64,000 nt of DNA from Alopecurus myosuroides (Eukaryota; Streptophyta; Magnoliopsida; Poales; Poaceae), in assembly GCA_028641055.1 (NCBI GenBank), contig CM054062.1, forward strand, positions 21,137,639-21,201,638, given 5' to 3'. Below the pieces are notes generated by a model. The model was given only the letters and a program-made list of their open reading frames with translations, did no database searches and was not told the DNA's origin. Shown piece by piece: positions 31,187-44,700 of the stretch; position 1 is the first letter of the stretch; each line of letters begins with the position of its first letter. Position numbers and translations under genes: made by a program.

Positions 31187-31960
31187 GTACCCCCGTCTTC
31201 TGCATCAAAATGACGCAAACAACTTTTTTTCCTTTATTACAAAACTATAAGAAACCATAAAGTCTTATAAAAAGATATATCAATCGACCGGAAGCCACGT
31301 TCTCGATGAAAATATTCGCTACACCTATAAACTTGATGAAGGGATGGACTGATCGGAGTCGTTTTCCCATACCTCACACTCCTACACATGTTATGTGAAA
31401 ATGGTGGCCTCACCAAGCCGTCCAACGGCAAGCCGGCAGCACAAACAGGTTTGGAAGACCCTCAACGCGCATCACATGTGCACACTTAGAAGTTGTCGCC
31501 GCTGTCTTCCACTAACCCATCTTCAGGACTAATCAACGCAATGACCGCTCGTCTACGCTGCATAATTTAAATTCGTTTTCCCTACATAACCGTCAAGATC
31601 ACTATACAGATAACGATGCAAGCCCATACATGCATTGATCAAGATCACGACTCACCGGGCAGCGGATTTGATGTAGTCATAGAAGAATTCTGAATAATCG
31701 TAGATTCTCACAATTCGGCCTAGTTGCGGGGATGTTGCTAAACTTCTCTCGTCAAGGATCACACGTTTAATCTCTCTTATGGTGTGAACGCATATGCTTG
31801 TGCCAACCCGTCAGCGCTCTGCCGTCCAGAACTCGGCACCGACGAAGAGAGACAGTATTTCGGCATTGCTAATTGGTAGCTCTAATCAACTGTGAGTAGA
31901 CCTATATGAAGAATCTCTAATCCAATTAGAGGGGCTATAATTAGACTCTCTAATTCTACT

Positions 31961-31997
<37 letters not shown>

Positions 31998-32726
31998 AGA
32001 GACAATTGTTCTCAATGTTGCATTTTGCCTCAAGCGTTGGGGTCCTTTATATAGTTGAAGGGGAGGAGGAGTTTCCTTGTGGGGAAGGAGGTCAGCTCCT
32101 AGTAGGAGGAGGGGGCTAGCCGCACCATGAGGTGGCCGCACCCCCTCTCTCCACTAGGAGTCCAACTCAATCACTTCCCTAATTTTCCTTTCACCTTTCG
32201 GTTTTTTCTTTTTCCGTTTAAACCAAAATAGGAAATACCCTGGAAGGTTCCATGCACCATTCTTGGTGGCCCTGGGGAACGCATGTCATCCCCCACCAAG
32301 TGGTGCGGCCATGGAGGAAATTTGCCCCCTCCGGCACTTCCCCCTTGTTGGTTTTTGCCTGAAACTCTTTCGAAATATTATGAACCTTATAGATAAAATC
32401 ATCAACCTTATCTACTGACGTTAGAAATATATTAATAACATCCTGAGACATTTCATGCCCTCTGTTATTTCTCATATATATTCTTCCTAACACCGACATC
32501 ATTTGTCATTTATAATTACTTCCCCCAAAACTTCTACGATTAATAACGGACTTGTTTCTATGACATTGTATGACATCTAACATTTATAAAACCATCAGAA
32601 ACAACTTTGTACTCTCAATTAAAGGTTTTCACGTCTAAAGCGTGTGACCCGTAAAGACTCGATAACACACAGACATGTTCGGAAATTTACCGAACAATAT
32701 ACAACAGCGGGACCATGGACGCCCAT
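31187..32726. other. Unassigned, possibly old LTR debris
   Basis: No gene is supported. Bases 32030-32200 contain TATATAG and pyrimidine/purine-rich blocks as in grass LTR leaders. Bases 32220-32720 may be a decayed copia-type LTR, but no ends are defined. A GA microsatellite lies at 31963-31992. Confidence 0.3.
31963..31992. repeat. (AG)15 microsatellite
   Basis: An uninterrupted AG dinucleotide run of 30 bases. Confidence 0.97.
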
Positions 32727-33255
32727 TGTCGAGACATCGTAGTAAGGATCATAGACGGGGATGCCATGAGCCTATGGGTAGAGACATGGGGGACATGGTA
32801 GTACGATAATCGAGAACACCAGGTTTTACCCAGGTTCAGTACGACGCAACCAGGCGGCGTTCCTACTCCTGCAATCTCACTAAACCAGGGCTAAAGCCTG
32901 AAGTATACAAAGTATAGTGTGAGTATGGATTTAGTAACTCGACGAGTTGGCTTCTAGCTAATTGGTGTATGTTTCGTCTCTCTCGTTCGACTTTATATAG
33001 ATAGCCGGGTTAGGGCTTATAGAAAGGAAACCTAGAAGACTACGGAAAGTATCTAACTTGGAAAGTAAGGAATCCGTCTTCTTCTCCAAGCCGTACCACT
33101 TTGGGCCATGGTCCAGATTCTTCTAGAATCCGGCTTCCTGCGCATCAGCTTACTGGGCCACCCAATGGATTGTGATCCATTACCAACATGTCACCCTGGT
33201 AATCCGGCTCTTTAGGCCAACGCCGGACATACCCCTAATCGGTATATATCCGATA
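32727..33255 (-). repeat. 3' LTR of element D
   Basis: This is a reverse-orientation counterpart of the E LTR at 37227-37755 and has the same length (529 bp). Shared blocks include GGATATATACCGATTAGG, TAAAGAGCCGGATTACCAGG and GTAATGGATCACA. Its first bases have drifted (TATCGG for TGTCGG). Confidence 0.85.
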
Positions 33256-33639
33256 GTAGACCCCAAGAAGGATTAAGACTTCATTTTGCCGCCTTTTGTC
33301 GATTAGCAATCTTTTCCGAGAAATGTCGGCATCTTTGTCTTGATTCTTCTTTTTCCCAAAATCTCTTAACTCAAAACTCGGATTTTATCAAAGTTCGGCT
33401 TTTCTTCCACGAGCCTTCGCGGAGAAGAAACCTTGTGACGTCAGCAATGAAATCCTGCTGACATCATAGACGTTTGGGTTCAGTCAAAACCCTAAAACGT
33501 ATCCCTTGACATATTCTCGCGGGAAACGAGGAGATATCAATTATCACCCCGTCCCCCTCATTTCCCGGAAATTTCGGGCGTAACAAGCGTCGATCATCCA
33601 ACGGTCGAAATAGCCGTTGGAGCTAATCTCCACGCATCA

Positions 33640-33650
33640 GGCTATAAATA
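33640..33650 (+). promoter_or_regulatory. TATA box of the antisense gene in D
   Basis: GCTATAAATAGCC lies about 190 bases before the chosen start codon at 33836. The same arrangement is seen for the antisense genes of G and H. Confidence 0.65.
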
Positions 33651-33835
33651 GCCTCCTCGGGGTCTTCGGATTTCCTTCCGCACCATCTTCTTCCTCGAGC
33701 ACCCAACGCCATAGCCAGCAACCAGAGCCCGAGCCCGAGCCCGACCACGAGTGCGAAACACAGAGAGCCCTGCTCCCCGAGCTCTTCGTCGGAACCACCA
33801 TCGGAGGGTCAAACTCACGACTGCACCGCCCGCAA

Positions 33836-36800
33836 ATGGCCATCGGAGACTCTCCCCACGCCTCCAACTCGGCGGGCGCCGCCGTGAACTTGGACGATAT
33901 CAGCAACGACCTCGATCCCCTCATCGACTCTCCCGTTCGTTCCATCGCAAAAACGCCGGAGGGAACCACCAGCGATCCGGCTCGCAGGGATCTGTCTCTG
34001 GCGGCCGGGAACGTGCTGCCGTCATCGTCCACTTCTCCTCCTCCGCCTCTTTTCACCGAGCCCACGGAGGGAAACATCACTCTCGACGGCGAGGAGATCA
34101 CCGCTTCCGGCGTCGCCAGAGGTGAAGAAGAAGGCAAAGAGAATGCCGGGAACTGGAGTCACTACAATGTGCTCCCGTCCCTTCTTCCGGCTCTAGAGAA
34201 TGAAGGGTTTGTCCTAAAAGACAAATGGTGGTATAATGAAGACGACACTGAGCCGTCTCCAGCATCCGGTGAACGGGTCCTCCTAGCCTCGCACATAAAT
34301 CGAGGTATGGGATTTCCTCCATCCGCCTTCTTTCTCCAAATCCTAGATCATTATAGGATTCAGCCGCACAACCTTCCCCCAGACTCTTTTCTGTATCTTG
34401 CCAGGTTTCAGGACCTGTTCGAGGGGTATCTAGGAATAGAACTTCGGTTACATTTCTGGCAATATTGCTTTGGGGTAAAATGCAACCCTTCTGAGGGCGC
34501 CCTCCTAACCTGCGGAACCGTCTCCTTCACCTTACGTAGGTTCAGGGAAGACTGGTTCCCAAAAATCAAAACCTCGGAATCCATCAAATTTTGGATGGGT
34601 TCTTTTCCTATCACTCGGATGTCCCATTTCTTGGAAAGTAGACGGGCATTCCACCTTTCGTCAATTCCGCGGCCACTCCCCAAGATAATTGGGCAGTGGA
34701 CGTGGTCCATACTCCGCCTCCAGATCTGATGAGGATCAAGAGCCAGATCGTCAAACTTGTATCCGCCACTCCTCCTCTCACCGGCACAGATACTTTTCTG
34801 TGCTGGCTCAGACGACGGATTCAGCCGTTGTCCTACCGCGGAACCTGGCTCATGTGTGAGGACTCGGGCCCGGACGACAAGATGAGGGCAACCGACAATT
34901 CTTTGTCGAAGAAGGACTTTAAAAAACGGTTTAATCAACTGGTTTCTACTCGTGACCAGTACGAGGAGAGCCGGCCAATGTACCACGCGAACAACCCAGT
35001 TCCAAAGGTATAGTTTCAACTCTTTGGGAACTTTCTCGAGTTTCTATCTTTCTCGGATTTTTCCCTTACTCGAACTTTGCTTCTTTTTGCAGCTTTTCGA
35101 ACTTCCCGAGGCGGAACTTGCAACCGACGCCGAGTTAGACGTGCTGCGTGCCAACTTTCAATCACGCGGATAGAAGCACAAGAAGCCCTCGACCATTCAG
35201 GAGGTGACCGACCTTGACGGCGTTGCCGTCGCAACTTCCATGTAAAAAATTCCAGGCTTTTTATTTCTATGTTTTTTATTGCATGTTTTTCATTTCTCGG
35301 AATCTTATTTCTCTGAGTTTTTCTTTTCTTTTTCTTTCCAGCCTTGCTCCTACCTCTTTGAAGGTAAAAGGCCGGAAGAAGCATAAGGATGTTGCTCAAA
35401 GAGGAGCAAAGCCATCTCCCGCTACTGCACCAGATATTCCGACAACAGCGGGGGAGGAAATCTCGGCTTCAAGGGAGGGAGAATATCCCTTGCAATCTAG
35501 CCAGCCTGTTGCGCCCGAGTCGGACGCGAGGGAAAGAGCGGTGCCGGAAGAGGGAGGCCCTTCAAACATTCAAAAGGAGGAGCCAATCCCTAAATTTTAC
35601 AAGGAGTTCAAGGTAAAGCAAGAAGAACATTTCGACGAACATGGATATATTCATCCGTGGGCGCAAAAATATTTCGCTCGTGCCCCTTTAATCCGTCCAT
35701 GTCCGCAAGACGGACTTATAGTTAGGACTAATTACGTGTTCTCGCCTCGGTAGCTCATTCAAGACGGCCTTTGGCATGTCTGAATTACCTTTGCAGAGTA
35801 TGAAAAGGAATTTACCGAAAATCTGGCAAGCCTGCTAAAGACGAGCCAGGTAATATCTCTAGCCCCCAAGCATTTTGACAAATGTATTCTTTTTTACCTA
35901 ATTTTTTCATCTTATTCCTGCTTGTTTTTTTACTTAAGCGACTTTTCCCTTATCTATGTTTCAGCAATCTACTGAGACGATAAACATGGAATTTTTCAAT
36001 AAACTTACAATCAAGAATAAGGAGGTTAAAACTCTCCCTGGCATTCTTGAAGATAAAGACTCGGAGTTGGCATCTGTTCAGCGGGAGCTGAAGGAATCAA
36101 CAGGTAAATATTTCATCTATTCGCGGTGTTGTTTTGTGAAAAAAATTCTAAGTCATTTTCCGAGTTTTTGAACTCTTCATTTTTTCCTTCTTTTCAGTTT
36201 CTTTGGCAAAAGCCAAACAAATCGCTGAAGATGTGGGCAATGCCGAGAACCTCCGAAAGGAGAACTCGGAGCTTTACAAGATGACTGTAAAGCTTCAGAA
36301 GGACGTGGAGGCCAGCCAACTGGCTGTCGGGATTGCCGAGTCCCGCGCATCTTCTCAAGCTGAGAAAGATGCAACAACAATCCGGGACCTGGAGAATGCC
36401 CTCAATCAACGCCTCGAGGAAGGCATTGAGATGGACAAAATCCTCGGTAAGTTTTAACGTCTTTTACCTGGTTTGTTCCTTATACTTTTTCCAGTATGTT
36501 TCCTCTTTCTTCTTGTTCAAGTTTCTAACTTTTTCTTGTTATGTTTGAACAGAAGGGAACCCCTTGCTTACCCGGATTGACAGAATCCAGGCTTTGGGGA
36601 AGATCTTTACTCCTCTGAAGACTACGGGGATGTTACTTGTGAACAAGTACATTCCCGACAAAGCGGAAGAAATCTCAGAAGTTGGCAATCTTCCGGAAGC
36701 AATTGAGGAGGTGGCGAACCAGAAGGAATCCTAGTTCCGCTCCGCAGCTTGCGGTGGTGCGGGCATGGCCCTTGGGCTAATGCGTATGCATTACACCACC

Positions 36801-37010
36801 CCAAAGTCCTGGCGTGTGGTGACTGGTATCCCTCAAGGATACACGGAAGCGCAGAGAGTCGAGATCTTTGATTCTGTCAAGGGGCATGCTACCAAGATAG
36901 CACAAATGGTGTCGATCTCCACCTTCTACCCGGAGGAAGAGATTCCAGCAACTCCCGAGAGCCCCAACGACAGTGACGAAGAAGACTCGGATTCTGAGGA
37001 GGCCGCCTGA
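33836..37010 (+). pseudogene. Antisense gene of element D (Transposase_28-like), decayed
   Basis: Start chosen at MAIGDSPHASNSAGAAV because the upstream part of the frame precedes the TATA box. The N-terminal part carries the plant 'putative gypsy type transposon' pattern: FPPSAFFLQILDHYRIQPHN, LARFQDLFEGYLGIE, FWQYCFGVK and GALLTCGTVSFTLRR. Several introns follow. Later exons include GRKKHKDVAQRGAKPSP, a coiled-coil stretch (NAENLRKENSELYKMTVKLQ, KDATTIRDLENALNQRLEEG) and the acidic end DSDEEDSDSEEAA. It is broken by two small shifts near 34605 and 34655 and by TAG codons near 35171, 35751 and 36732. Its role is unknown. It is read opposite to the retrotransposon's own genes. Confidence 0.7.
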
Positions 37011-37226
37011 TTCCTGAGTAGTTAACAGGAACAAATAGAAGCATTACTATTCTTTCAATGTAACATTCATTGTAATGCTATCTATCCTTTGTATAAACAA
37101 GTATTCCCCCTTTGAAGTAAAATTTTCAGTATTTGCAAGTTTTCTGCGTTTTTATTCATTTTCCTTCTAAGTTCTCTGTTTTATGCGTTTTGACTATCTT
37201 TAGTGTTGAAATGGTTCAATAGTACT

Positions 37227-37755
37227 TGTCGGATATATACCGATTAGGGGTATGTACAACGTTGGCCTAAAGAGCCGGATTACCAGGGTGCCATGTTGGT
37301 AATGGATCACAGTCCATTGGGCGGCCCAGTAAGCTGATGCGCAGGAAGCCGAATTCTAGAAGAACTCGGACCACGGCCCAAAGTGGTACGGCTTGGAGAA
37401 TAAGACGGATTCCTTACTTTCCAAGTTAGATACTTTGTGTAGTCTTCTAGGTTTCCTTTTTGTAAGCTCTAACCCGGCTATCTATATAAATCCGGACGGG
37501 AGAGACGAAACAGACAAGGATTAGCTAGAAGCCATCTCGCCGAGTTAGCAAATCCATACTCACATTGTACTTTGTATAATTTAGGTTTCAGCCCTGATTT
37601 AGTGAGATTGAAGGAGTAGAAACACCGCCTAGTTGCGTTGTACCGAACCTCGGTAAAAGCTGGTGTGCTCGATTGTCGTACTACCACGTCCCCCACGTCT
37701 CTACCCGTAGCCTCATGGCACCCCCGTATATAATCCTTACTACGATGTATCGATA
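37227..37755 (+). repeat. 5' LTR of element E
   Basis: A 529-bp LTR starting TGTCGGATATATACC, same family as the LTR of D in inverted orientation. It ends TATCGATA, where D has TCTCGACA, so its canonical CA end has mutated. Confidence 0.85.
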
Positions 37756-37757
37756 GT

Positions 37758-37774
37758 TGGCGCACACCGTGGGG
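37758..37774 (+). promoter_or_regulatory. Primer-binding site of element E
   Basis: TGGCGCACACCGTGGGG lies two bases after the LTR. It has one change from the TGGCGCCCACCGTGGGG of F and G. Confidence 0.75.
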
Positions 37775-37999
37775 CCAGCGGCGTTAGGAGTTACGGTTCG
37801 ATCGGGGGTACTCGGCAGAATCGGCAGTTCAATAACTGTCGGAAGCTTGGATTTCAACGACGACGTCGGGCGCTTCCTCGACAACGGATCATACATGCCA
37901 GCACGGAATCACCTGGTAAGTGCATGCGTTTTACCGATTGGATCTGCAAATATTTTTATCGGATTAGCAGAGGCTATGGGATTCTGTGGTGGAAGCAAA

Positions 38000-39789
38000 T
38001 TTATCCCACCCGCCCTATACACAATTTAGGAAAACTCTGATATCGGATTCTGCTCAAATCGCCAAAACTGTACTGAAATTGGCGCCTCTCCGGAGATGCC
38101 TGCAATCAGATCACACTTTATTGGCATGGTGCAATCTGAGGTCTGGGATAACACGGAAGAAACCTATCCCGTGGAAGAAGCAGAAAACAATAATCCCATA
38201 GAACAAGTGGAAGATCCGACACCCGTCAGTGAAACGACGAACTCGGAAGCCGACTCCATTTTAGCTGCTAAATAAGCGAGACTGGAGTCAGAACCCGGAT
38301 CTGAAGACATAGATTCCGAAGATGAAGATGAAGACGCTTTCTAGAGAAAGATCAAATCTATGAAGGGGATCTTCCATGAAGTACTTATGGCAAAACCGAC
38401 TGAAAACTCGGATGACGAAGAAGATGAAGACCCCAAAACACCTCCGCCGGATGAGGAAAGATAGGATGGCGAGACCAATCCAACTTATCCTGATGTCAAG
38501 GAATTGACATAAGAAGAACCTAAAAAGGCCACCTTCTTCCAAAAAGAAAAAGAAGACGTCCAAGAAACTCCAGTACAAACTCAAGAAGAAAAAGTCGGCA
38601 GAAATTACCAACCAAAACCTGGAAGTAGGAGGAGGAAACGGAGTCACACATGTGGAGAAGAAAAAGAAAGAAATCCCTGTTCCCCAAATGTCGGAACAAG
38701 ACGAGATCGATCTGATCAAAACCCCGGTTGGACCGCACGAACCACCGAAAGTGCTGGAAGCCAGAAGGCAAGATCTTATGCAGCAGCAGCAACACCTATA
38801 CCGACGTCAAGAAAACCTCCTCAAAGCCCAAGCTACCGTAAAAGCAAAGCAGAAGGAAATTGAAGAATCCGAAAGACGGAATATGTCCGGGATAAAACCC
38901 ACGAGATTACCCGGAATTGCAAAGCAGGATGTACTGCCAGCAAAAGAACGGTTGCAGAACCCTTCTTGGCAAAGACAGGTTAACAGCGTAAACGCTAAGG
39001 GCGAACGCATCTACAAAACCGCAGCTGAAAACGTGGAAGCCGCATTCGCCATCCTTAATGACGATCTGTACTCCAACAACGAACAACTTCAGGGAGTGTA
39101 TGCTTTCCTATGAAAAGCTTTACAATAGCAACATCAAGGACAGGCAAGATCAGGGAAGTTGCACGATGACTCAGCCCTATGCAAAACTGCCACATGCGCC
39201 GCTGGAGCACCTGGACCTGGCGAACCTGGAGATTCAGGCGATTCTAAGGAAAAGAAGGGAGATCCCAAGAAGGACAATAAAATCCCGGACAATAAAGATG
39301 AAGCGTCCAGGACAGGATCCCATCCGCCGAAAGGTGGACATAATCCCCACGAGTACAAGGAACGGGAAGGACAAAACCGGAAAGACGGAAAAATAATGCC
39401 GCCTCCGAGACGCCCATCTGAAAAAGCTGGAAGATATGATAATCCTCATAGGCGTGAGAGATCCCGTACTCCTCCTAGGAACAAAGAAAGGCCAAGGAGA
39501 AGAACTCCACCTTATTCCATAGGACACGACAATGGGCAAAATAAGGATATTCCCGGAAGAGCGCACTCGCGCAACAATGGGACAGAAAGGAGCGGGTCCC
39601 CTTCTGTCCATTCAGACGGCAGATATTCCACACACGTCGATAAGGTGGAAAGAGATGATCTATACTTTGGACCTAAGTGCTTCACTGACAGGATCCGAAG
39701 AATTAGTCTACATTCTGGTTTCGCCAAAGTTGGTCCATCTTATCAAAAGTATACCGGATGTACAAATCCGGATACGTGGCTTACATATT
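38000..39789 (+). pseudogene. gag region of element E, frame-broken
   Basis: Two readable parts exist. At 38652-39113 there is a Gln/Lys-rich coiled segment (KVLEARRQDLMQQQQHLYRR, KAKQKEIEESERRN). At 39159-39789 in another frame there is a basic, Pro/Arg-rich region (RRERSRTPPRNKERPRRR) ending in the start of the Retrotrans_gag domain (LYFGPKCFTDRIRRI, PSYQKYTGCTNPDTWLTYL). Element F is inserted at that point. Stops at about 38276, 38344, 38464 and 39113 break the frame. Confidence 0.6.
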
Positions 39790-40263
39790 TGATGGAGGGA
39801 TGATAACCCGGTAGGCCAACGCCAAGGAGTAACTCGGCCCAAAGGACGCTGCGCAAGACCCGGCTTAAGATAAAGGAGTTTCTAGAAGGCCCAGGAACGT
39901 AGGCCTCGTAACCCGGATTGTGGGTTCGAATAAGGAAGTTTAGGGTTTGTAAGCAGTGTCCGGGTAGGATTCAGAGTGCGCCTTGGAGAGTAGGCCAAGG
40001 GGTCCGGATATTATATAAGCCGTCCCCTAGGGTTAGACCAAGAGAGATCCAAGAGTTCGAGCAATATCGCTAGGTATCGAGTATCCAGTGTAACACGAGA
40101 GTTGAGTTAATATATTTAGATCGGAGACTCGGCGACTTGATTGCCGGCTACCAGATCGCATATCATCATGTTCCCTTGAGCTAAACCCTCTCCCAAACAC
40201 CAGAGTCGAATTGCCCCAAGATAAGTTACCCCCGGTAACGTCTGCCGTGATTATCCCACGACA
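39790..40263 (+). repeat. 5' LTR of element F
   Basis: A 474-bp LTR starting TGATGGAGGGATGATAACCC and ending TTATCCCACGACA, with a TATATAAG box near 40015. It is the same family as the LTRs of G and H. The preceding five bases are ATATT, and the partner lies outside the window. Confidence 0.85.
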
Positions 40264-40265
40264 GT

Positions 40266-40282
40266 TGGCGCCCACCGTGGGG
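40266..40282 (+). promoter_or_regulatory. Primer-binding site of element F
   Basis: TGGCGCCCACCGTGGGG lies two bases after the LTR, identical to that of G. Confidence 0.85.
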
Positions 40283-41215
40283 CCTACGTCCAAGGGTGTT
40301 TACATCACGGGAGAAGCTCGAAAGAACATGGAGAACCTTGTCATCGGCGAGATCTACACCGACCCCGAAGGAGAGAAGATGGTGGATGATTCCGGCTGGG
40401 GGGCAGAGTCGGATCTGCTCGAATCCGGATCTGTCGTGACAATCGGCCAGATCAACGTCTTCATCGGCATGGTACGTACGTCCGGTTCGATCCCTGACGA
40501 TTCCGGATTTGATTCTGTGTCAGGGGAAGCCACCTACGTTCAATCAGATGGAGAAGAATCAGTCGGGACAGAAGATCCGACAGAAGAGCCCCCCCACGAA
40601 GAGGGAACGGCCGGAGGAGCCGGCATGGACCCCGCGTGGCCGGGTCATGAGAGAAGATGATACCGAGTCCATCTTGCATCTGCTGGAGGACCGGTACGAG
40701 GAAAATAGCAGCGAAGAAGAAGAGTACGAATCTGCGCCAAGCATTGCGCGCCAGGTCGCGGTTTACACGGCCCCGGCGATCAATCTCAATCAGGGGAACG
40801 TGACCGCGGCCACAGTCGGAGCAGCACCAGCATTGGCCCAGCAGCAAGGTCCAGTTGACGGAAATCCGGTTCTCACCCGGGTTGACGGAGAATCGGCATC
40901 AGTTACCAGCCACGCGGCGGATAGCGAGTTGCAGGCAAACATGTTCGGATATCTGGCAAACCGGACGCCAGGGGCGGGTCCTTCAAACCCGCAACACCCG
41001 GCCCTATTCAACAACAACTTGATTCTGGACCCAACCGTTCTAGCCACAGTCATAACTCCGGAAAACGCGGCGGAACGTGTTAGAGATCTGGACGTAGCCC
41101 GTCGTGCATTGGAGCAACAGAGAAGGCAAGTAGAAGCAGAGAGACAAGGGATGGCCACGCGCCAACGTGAGCTAGATGCATTGGAAACCCGGCTCCGAGA
41201 AGAAACAACTAGGGT

Positions 41216-41694
41216 TGATGGGGGGATAATAACCCGGTAGACCAAACTCCAAGGAGTAACCCGGCCCGAAGGACGCTGCGCAGGATCCGGTCGAGGGTGA
41301 AGAAACTTTTGGAAGGCCCAAGCTTGTAGGCCCAGTAATCCGGATTGTGGGTTACGGTAAAGGGAAGTTAGGGTTTGTGCGCCGTGTCCCGGTAGGATCC
41401 ATGGTATGCCTTGGAGGGTAAGTCAGGGGGGTACGGGTGCTTTATAAACCGACCCCTAGGAGTAGTTGAGGGAGATCTAAGAACCCTAGAAATATCGCCT
41501 GATATCGAGCATCTAGTGTAATCCCATAGTTGAGTTATTATATCAAGATCGGAGACTCGGCGACTTTGATTGCCGGCTACCAGATCGTGTTGCATCATGT
41601 TTTCCTCTGAGCTAAACCCTCTCCCAAACGACTGTGTCGTCTTGCCCCAAGATCAGTTACCCCCGGTAACGTCTGCCGTGATTATCCCACGACA
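41216..41694 (+). repeat. 5' LTR of element G
   Basis: Starts TGATGGGGGGATAATAACCC and ends TTATCCCACGACA. A TTTATAAACC box lies near 41440. It pairs with 50721-51199. Confidence 0.93.
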
Positions 41695-41696
41695 GT

Positions 41697-41713
41697 TGGC
41701 GCCCACCGTGGGG
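41697..41713 (+). promoter_or_regulatory. Primer-binding site of element G
   Basis: TGGCGCCCACCGTGGGG lies two bases after the LTR. Confidence 0.85.
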
Positions 41714-41758
41714 CCTGCGTCCAAAGGTGTTTACATCACGGGAGAAGCTCGGAAGAGC

Positions 41759-44700
41759 ATGGAGAATCTTGTCGTCGGCGAGATCTACATCGACCACAAA
41801 GGAGAAAAGACGGGGGACGATTCCGGCTGGGGGCCAGAGTCGGATCACCTCGAATCCGGATCCGTCGTGACAATCGGCCGGATCAGCGTCTTCATTGGTA
41901 TGGTATGTACTTCCAGTTCGATCCCTGACAATATTGGATCTGATTCTGTGCCAGGAGAAGCCACTTCTATCCGATCAGATGATGAAGAATCGATTGGAAC
42001 GACACATCCGGCAGAAGAACCCATCGCGAAGTGGGAACAGCCGGAGGAGCCGGCATGGACACCGCGCGACCGGGTCGAAAGAGAAGATGATACCGGGTCT
42101 ATCCTGGATCTGCTGGAAAACCGGTATGAGGAGGATAACGGCGAGGAAGAACAGCATGAATTTACACCGAGTATCGTACGCCGAGTTGCAGTCTATGCGG
42201 CTCCCGCGGCCAATCTCAACCAAGGGAACGCAACCGCGGCAGCAGTCGGGGCGGCTCAGGCATTGGCCCAGCAGCAGGGCGCGGCTAACGGAGACCCGGT
42301 TTTGGCCCGGGTTGATGGAGAGTCGGCATCAGTGACCAGCCGTGCAGCAGATGAGGAGTTGCATGCAAATACGTTCGGATTCCTGGGAAACCGGACACCA
42401 GGGGCGGGTCCTTCGAACCCGCGCCAGCCGGCCTTATTCGATAATAATCTGATTCTAGACCCGACGGTTCTTGCAACGGTTATCACTCCGGAAAACGCAG
42501 CGGAACGTGTCAGGGATCTGGATGTGGCTCGTCGTGCGCTGGAACAGCAAAGAAGGCAAGTAGAGGCAGAAAGGCAAGGGATGGCCACGCGGCAGCGTGA
42601 GCTGGATGCGCTGGAAACTCGGCTCCGGGAGGAAACATCTAGAGTACATCAAAGGCATCAAACTAGGTTACCAGCAACAGGCGGGGTTATTAATCCGGCT
42701 AATTTATTTGTCACACCTCAGGATCAGCCGATACCAGTGGTGAACCAGGGAACCGCACCCCAACCGGCGACAGCAGGGACACATCCGGCAAACGAGCGGG
42801 CCGGGTTACCCCTCCCACAGACTAGAGTCACAACCGGTAACGATCTACCACCACCGCCACCATCACGGTTTCGCACGCCAGCCGGTCACTACAATAACCC
42901 CATGGACAATGTGTATGCGGCGACACTCGCGTTAAATCAAATCCCTGTGGGAGAGTCACCCCATGCAGAGAAGACCCGGCAAGCCATCGATCTGTTGCAC
43001 ACTGCGGTGGCACAGCAAGCCAATTATCCGGATCATAGAAGCGGTATGCACGGGACGCCATACGTCAGTCAACAACAAGGGAATATCCAAACAAGTTCAG
43101 CACGGCGGAGGGAAGAGCAGCAACAAATGCCGCCTCCTCCCCGCGTTCAGGCAGCATCAGCAGCACAGGCTGTTGTGGATAGTTCCAGAGCTCGGAGGGC
43201 CGCGGCCGGGTCTGCAGCGCATGGACTTCCCGCCGCACCGCGCCCAGCCGCGCCCCCCGCTGTATCACACGTTTCTAGAGCAAGGCCGGCCTCGACCGTT
43301 CTTGCGGGACCCAAGTGTCTCTCGGACAATATCAGAGCTGAACCTTACCCGGAAAAATTCAAAGAGCCAGGGAAAGTAGTGAATTACGAGCCAACTATGG
43401 ATCCAGAAACATGGCTAAGTAGTTATGAGATGGCAATGTCGATTCGCAACGCATCCGAGAATCTCCAAGCCAAGTTCATGTACTTGATGATGTCAGAAGG
43501 AGCAGCAAAGTTGTGGTTCACCAATTTGCCGGAAGGATCGATCAAGTCCTGGGAAGAATTGAAGACCGCGTTTGTCAAGCACTTTCATGGGACGTGCAGG
43601 AAATTGTTCACTATTGATGATCTAGAGCGATGCGTCCAGAAGAAGGGAGAATCGGCGCGCAGTTGGGTGCGCCGGGTTATGGAGATACTTCACTCGTCCA
43701 CGGATATTCAGCCCAAGGATGCACTACAAGCCATGGCAAAAACATGCAAGTATATACCTTTAGTGCAAAAGTTAACTCGCATGAAGTCTAGTCGAAATGC
43801 GTCGGAAGTTACAATGGGAGAATTGATGGATGCGTGCAACAAACATGCTGCGACAGATACTACAGAAGAGGAAGTTGATGACAAGAAGGTAAAAGCAAAC
43901 ACAAGTAATAACGGAAGAACCGGCAATGGATCAACACCGGGTAATAACGGAAATAGCCAGAACAAGCGCCCGTTTGAAGGAGGCTCCGAGTTTGTCGCCA
44001 ACACAGAAGCCGGGTCTTCGAGGCCCAGAGCAGAAGGAAATTTCAACGGAGGTAATCACAATGGAGGAAACTATCAAGGACCGTCAAGGCCGGGTAACAA
44101 TTGGGACATATTCAGGATGGCATGCCCGAAGCACGGCAGGAACGGCAGGCCAGCTAACCACTCTCTGGAGCAGTGCGCCGACTTAGAAAGATGGAAAAAT
44201 GAGGAAGTGAACAGAGCTATGCGAAGTGCAGGACGGGGAGGAGGACCGGGTCCAGGGGGAAACCCGGGCAACGGCCCACCCCCAGCTGGTAACCCGGCTG
44301 CTGGAAATCAAGGTAATAACCAAGGGGGGGCAGGAGGTTTCCAGGCTAACCCCAAACAATTGGGTCAATATCATGTGCATACCACAGGAGGCTCTAACAA
44401 GGACAAAAAGATGCTGAAGCAAGCGGTCAACTCAGTTTCGTCAGCTGTCCCGAGATACTTAAGATGGTCAGAACAGGAGGTAACATGGAGCAGAAGGGAT
44501 CACCCAGAAAGAGTGGAACACCCGGGAGTCCTGGCATTAGTAGTCGCACCACAGGTCAATGGGTATGAGCTGAAAAAGGTTTTGATGGATGGTGGAAGCA
44601 GCATCAATATACTGTATTGGGAAACCTTCCTACGCATGGGCCTCAAGGAGTCTCAGCTACAAAAAAGCTCAACAGTTTTTCATGGGATAGTGCCGGGTCA

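Larger units (their letters stand above)
32727..37226 (-). mobile_element. Element D: gypsy-type retrotransposon, 3' part only
   Basis: A minus-oriented 529-bp LTR (32727-33255) lies immediately left of an antisense gene on the plus strand (33836-37010). This is the same order as in element H (3' LTR, then antisense gene), so the LTR is the 3' LTR of a minus-strand element whose gag-pol lies to the right. D is cut at 37226 by element E, which starts with an LTR of the same family in the opposite orientation. The rest of D is outside the window. Confidence 0.7.
37227..39789 (+). mobile_element. Element E: gypsy-type retrotransposon, 5' part
   Basis: E has an LTR at 37227-37755, a primer-binding site and a gag region, and is then interrupted by element F at 39790. 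The five bases before the LTR are GTACT, and the partner duplication is outside the window. A TATATAA box lies in the LTR near 37484. Confidence 0.8.

Noticed and set aside
32700..32726. Primer-binding-site-like GGGCGTCCATGGTCCCG beside the D LTR, suggesting tandem elements sharing an LTR
   Set aside because: The match needs an indel and several changes, and sequence beyond it does not resemble the E internal region. The antisense gene on the other side fits a 3' LTR.
33617..33835. Longer N terminus for the antisense protein of D (start MELISTHQ)
   Set aside because: That Met precedes the TATA box at 33640-33650. The next Met at 33836 fits the promoter spacing.
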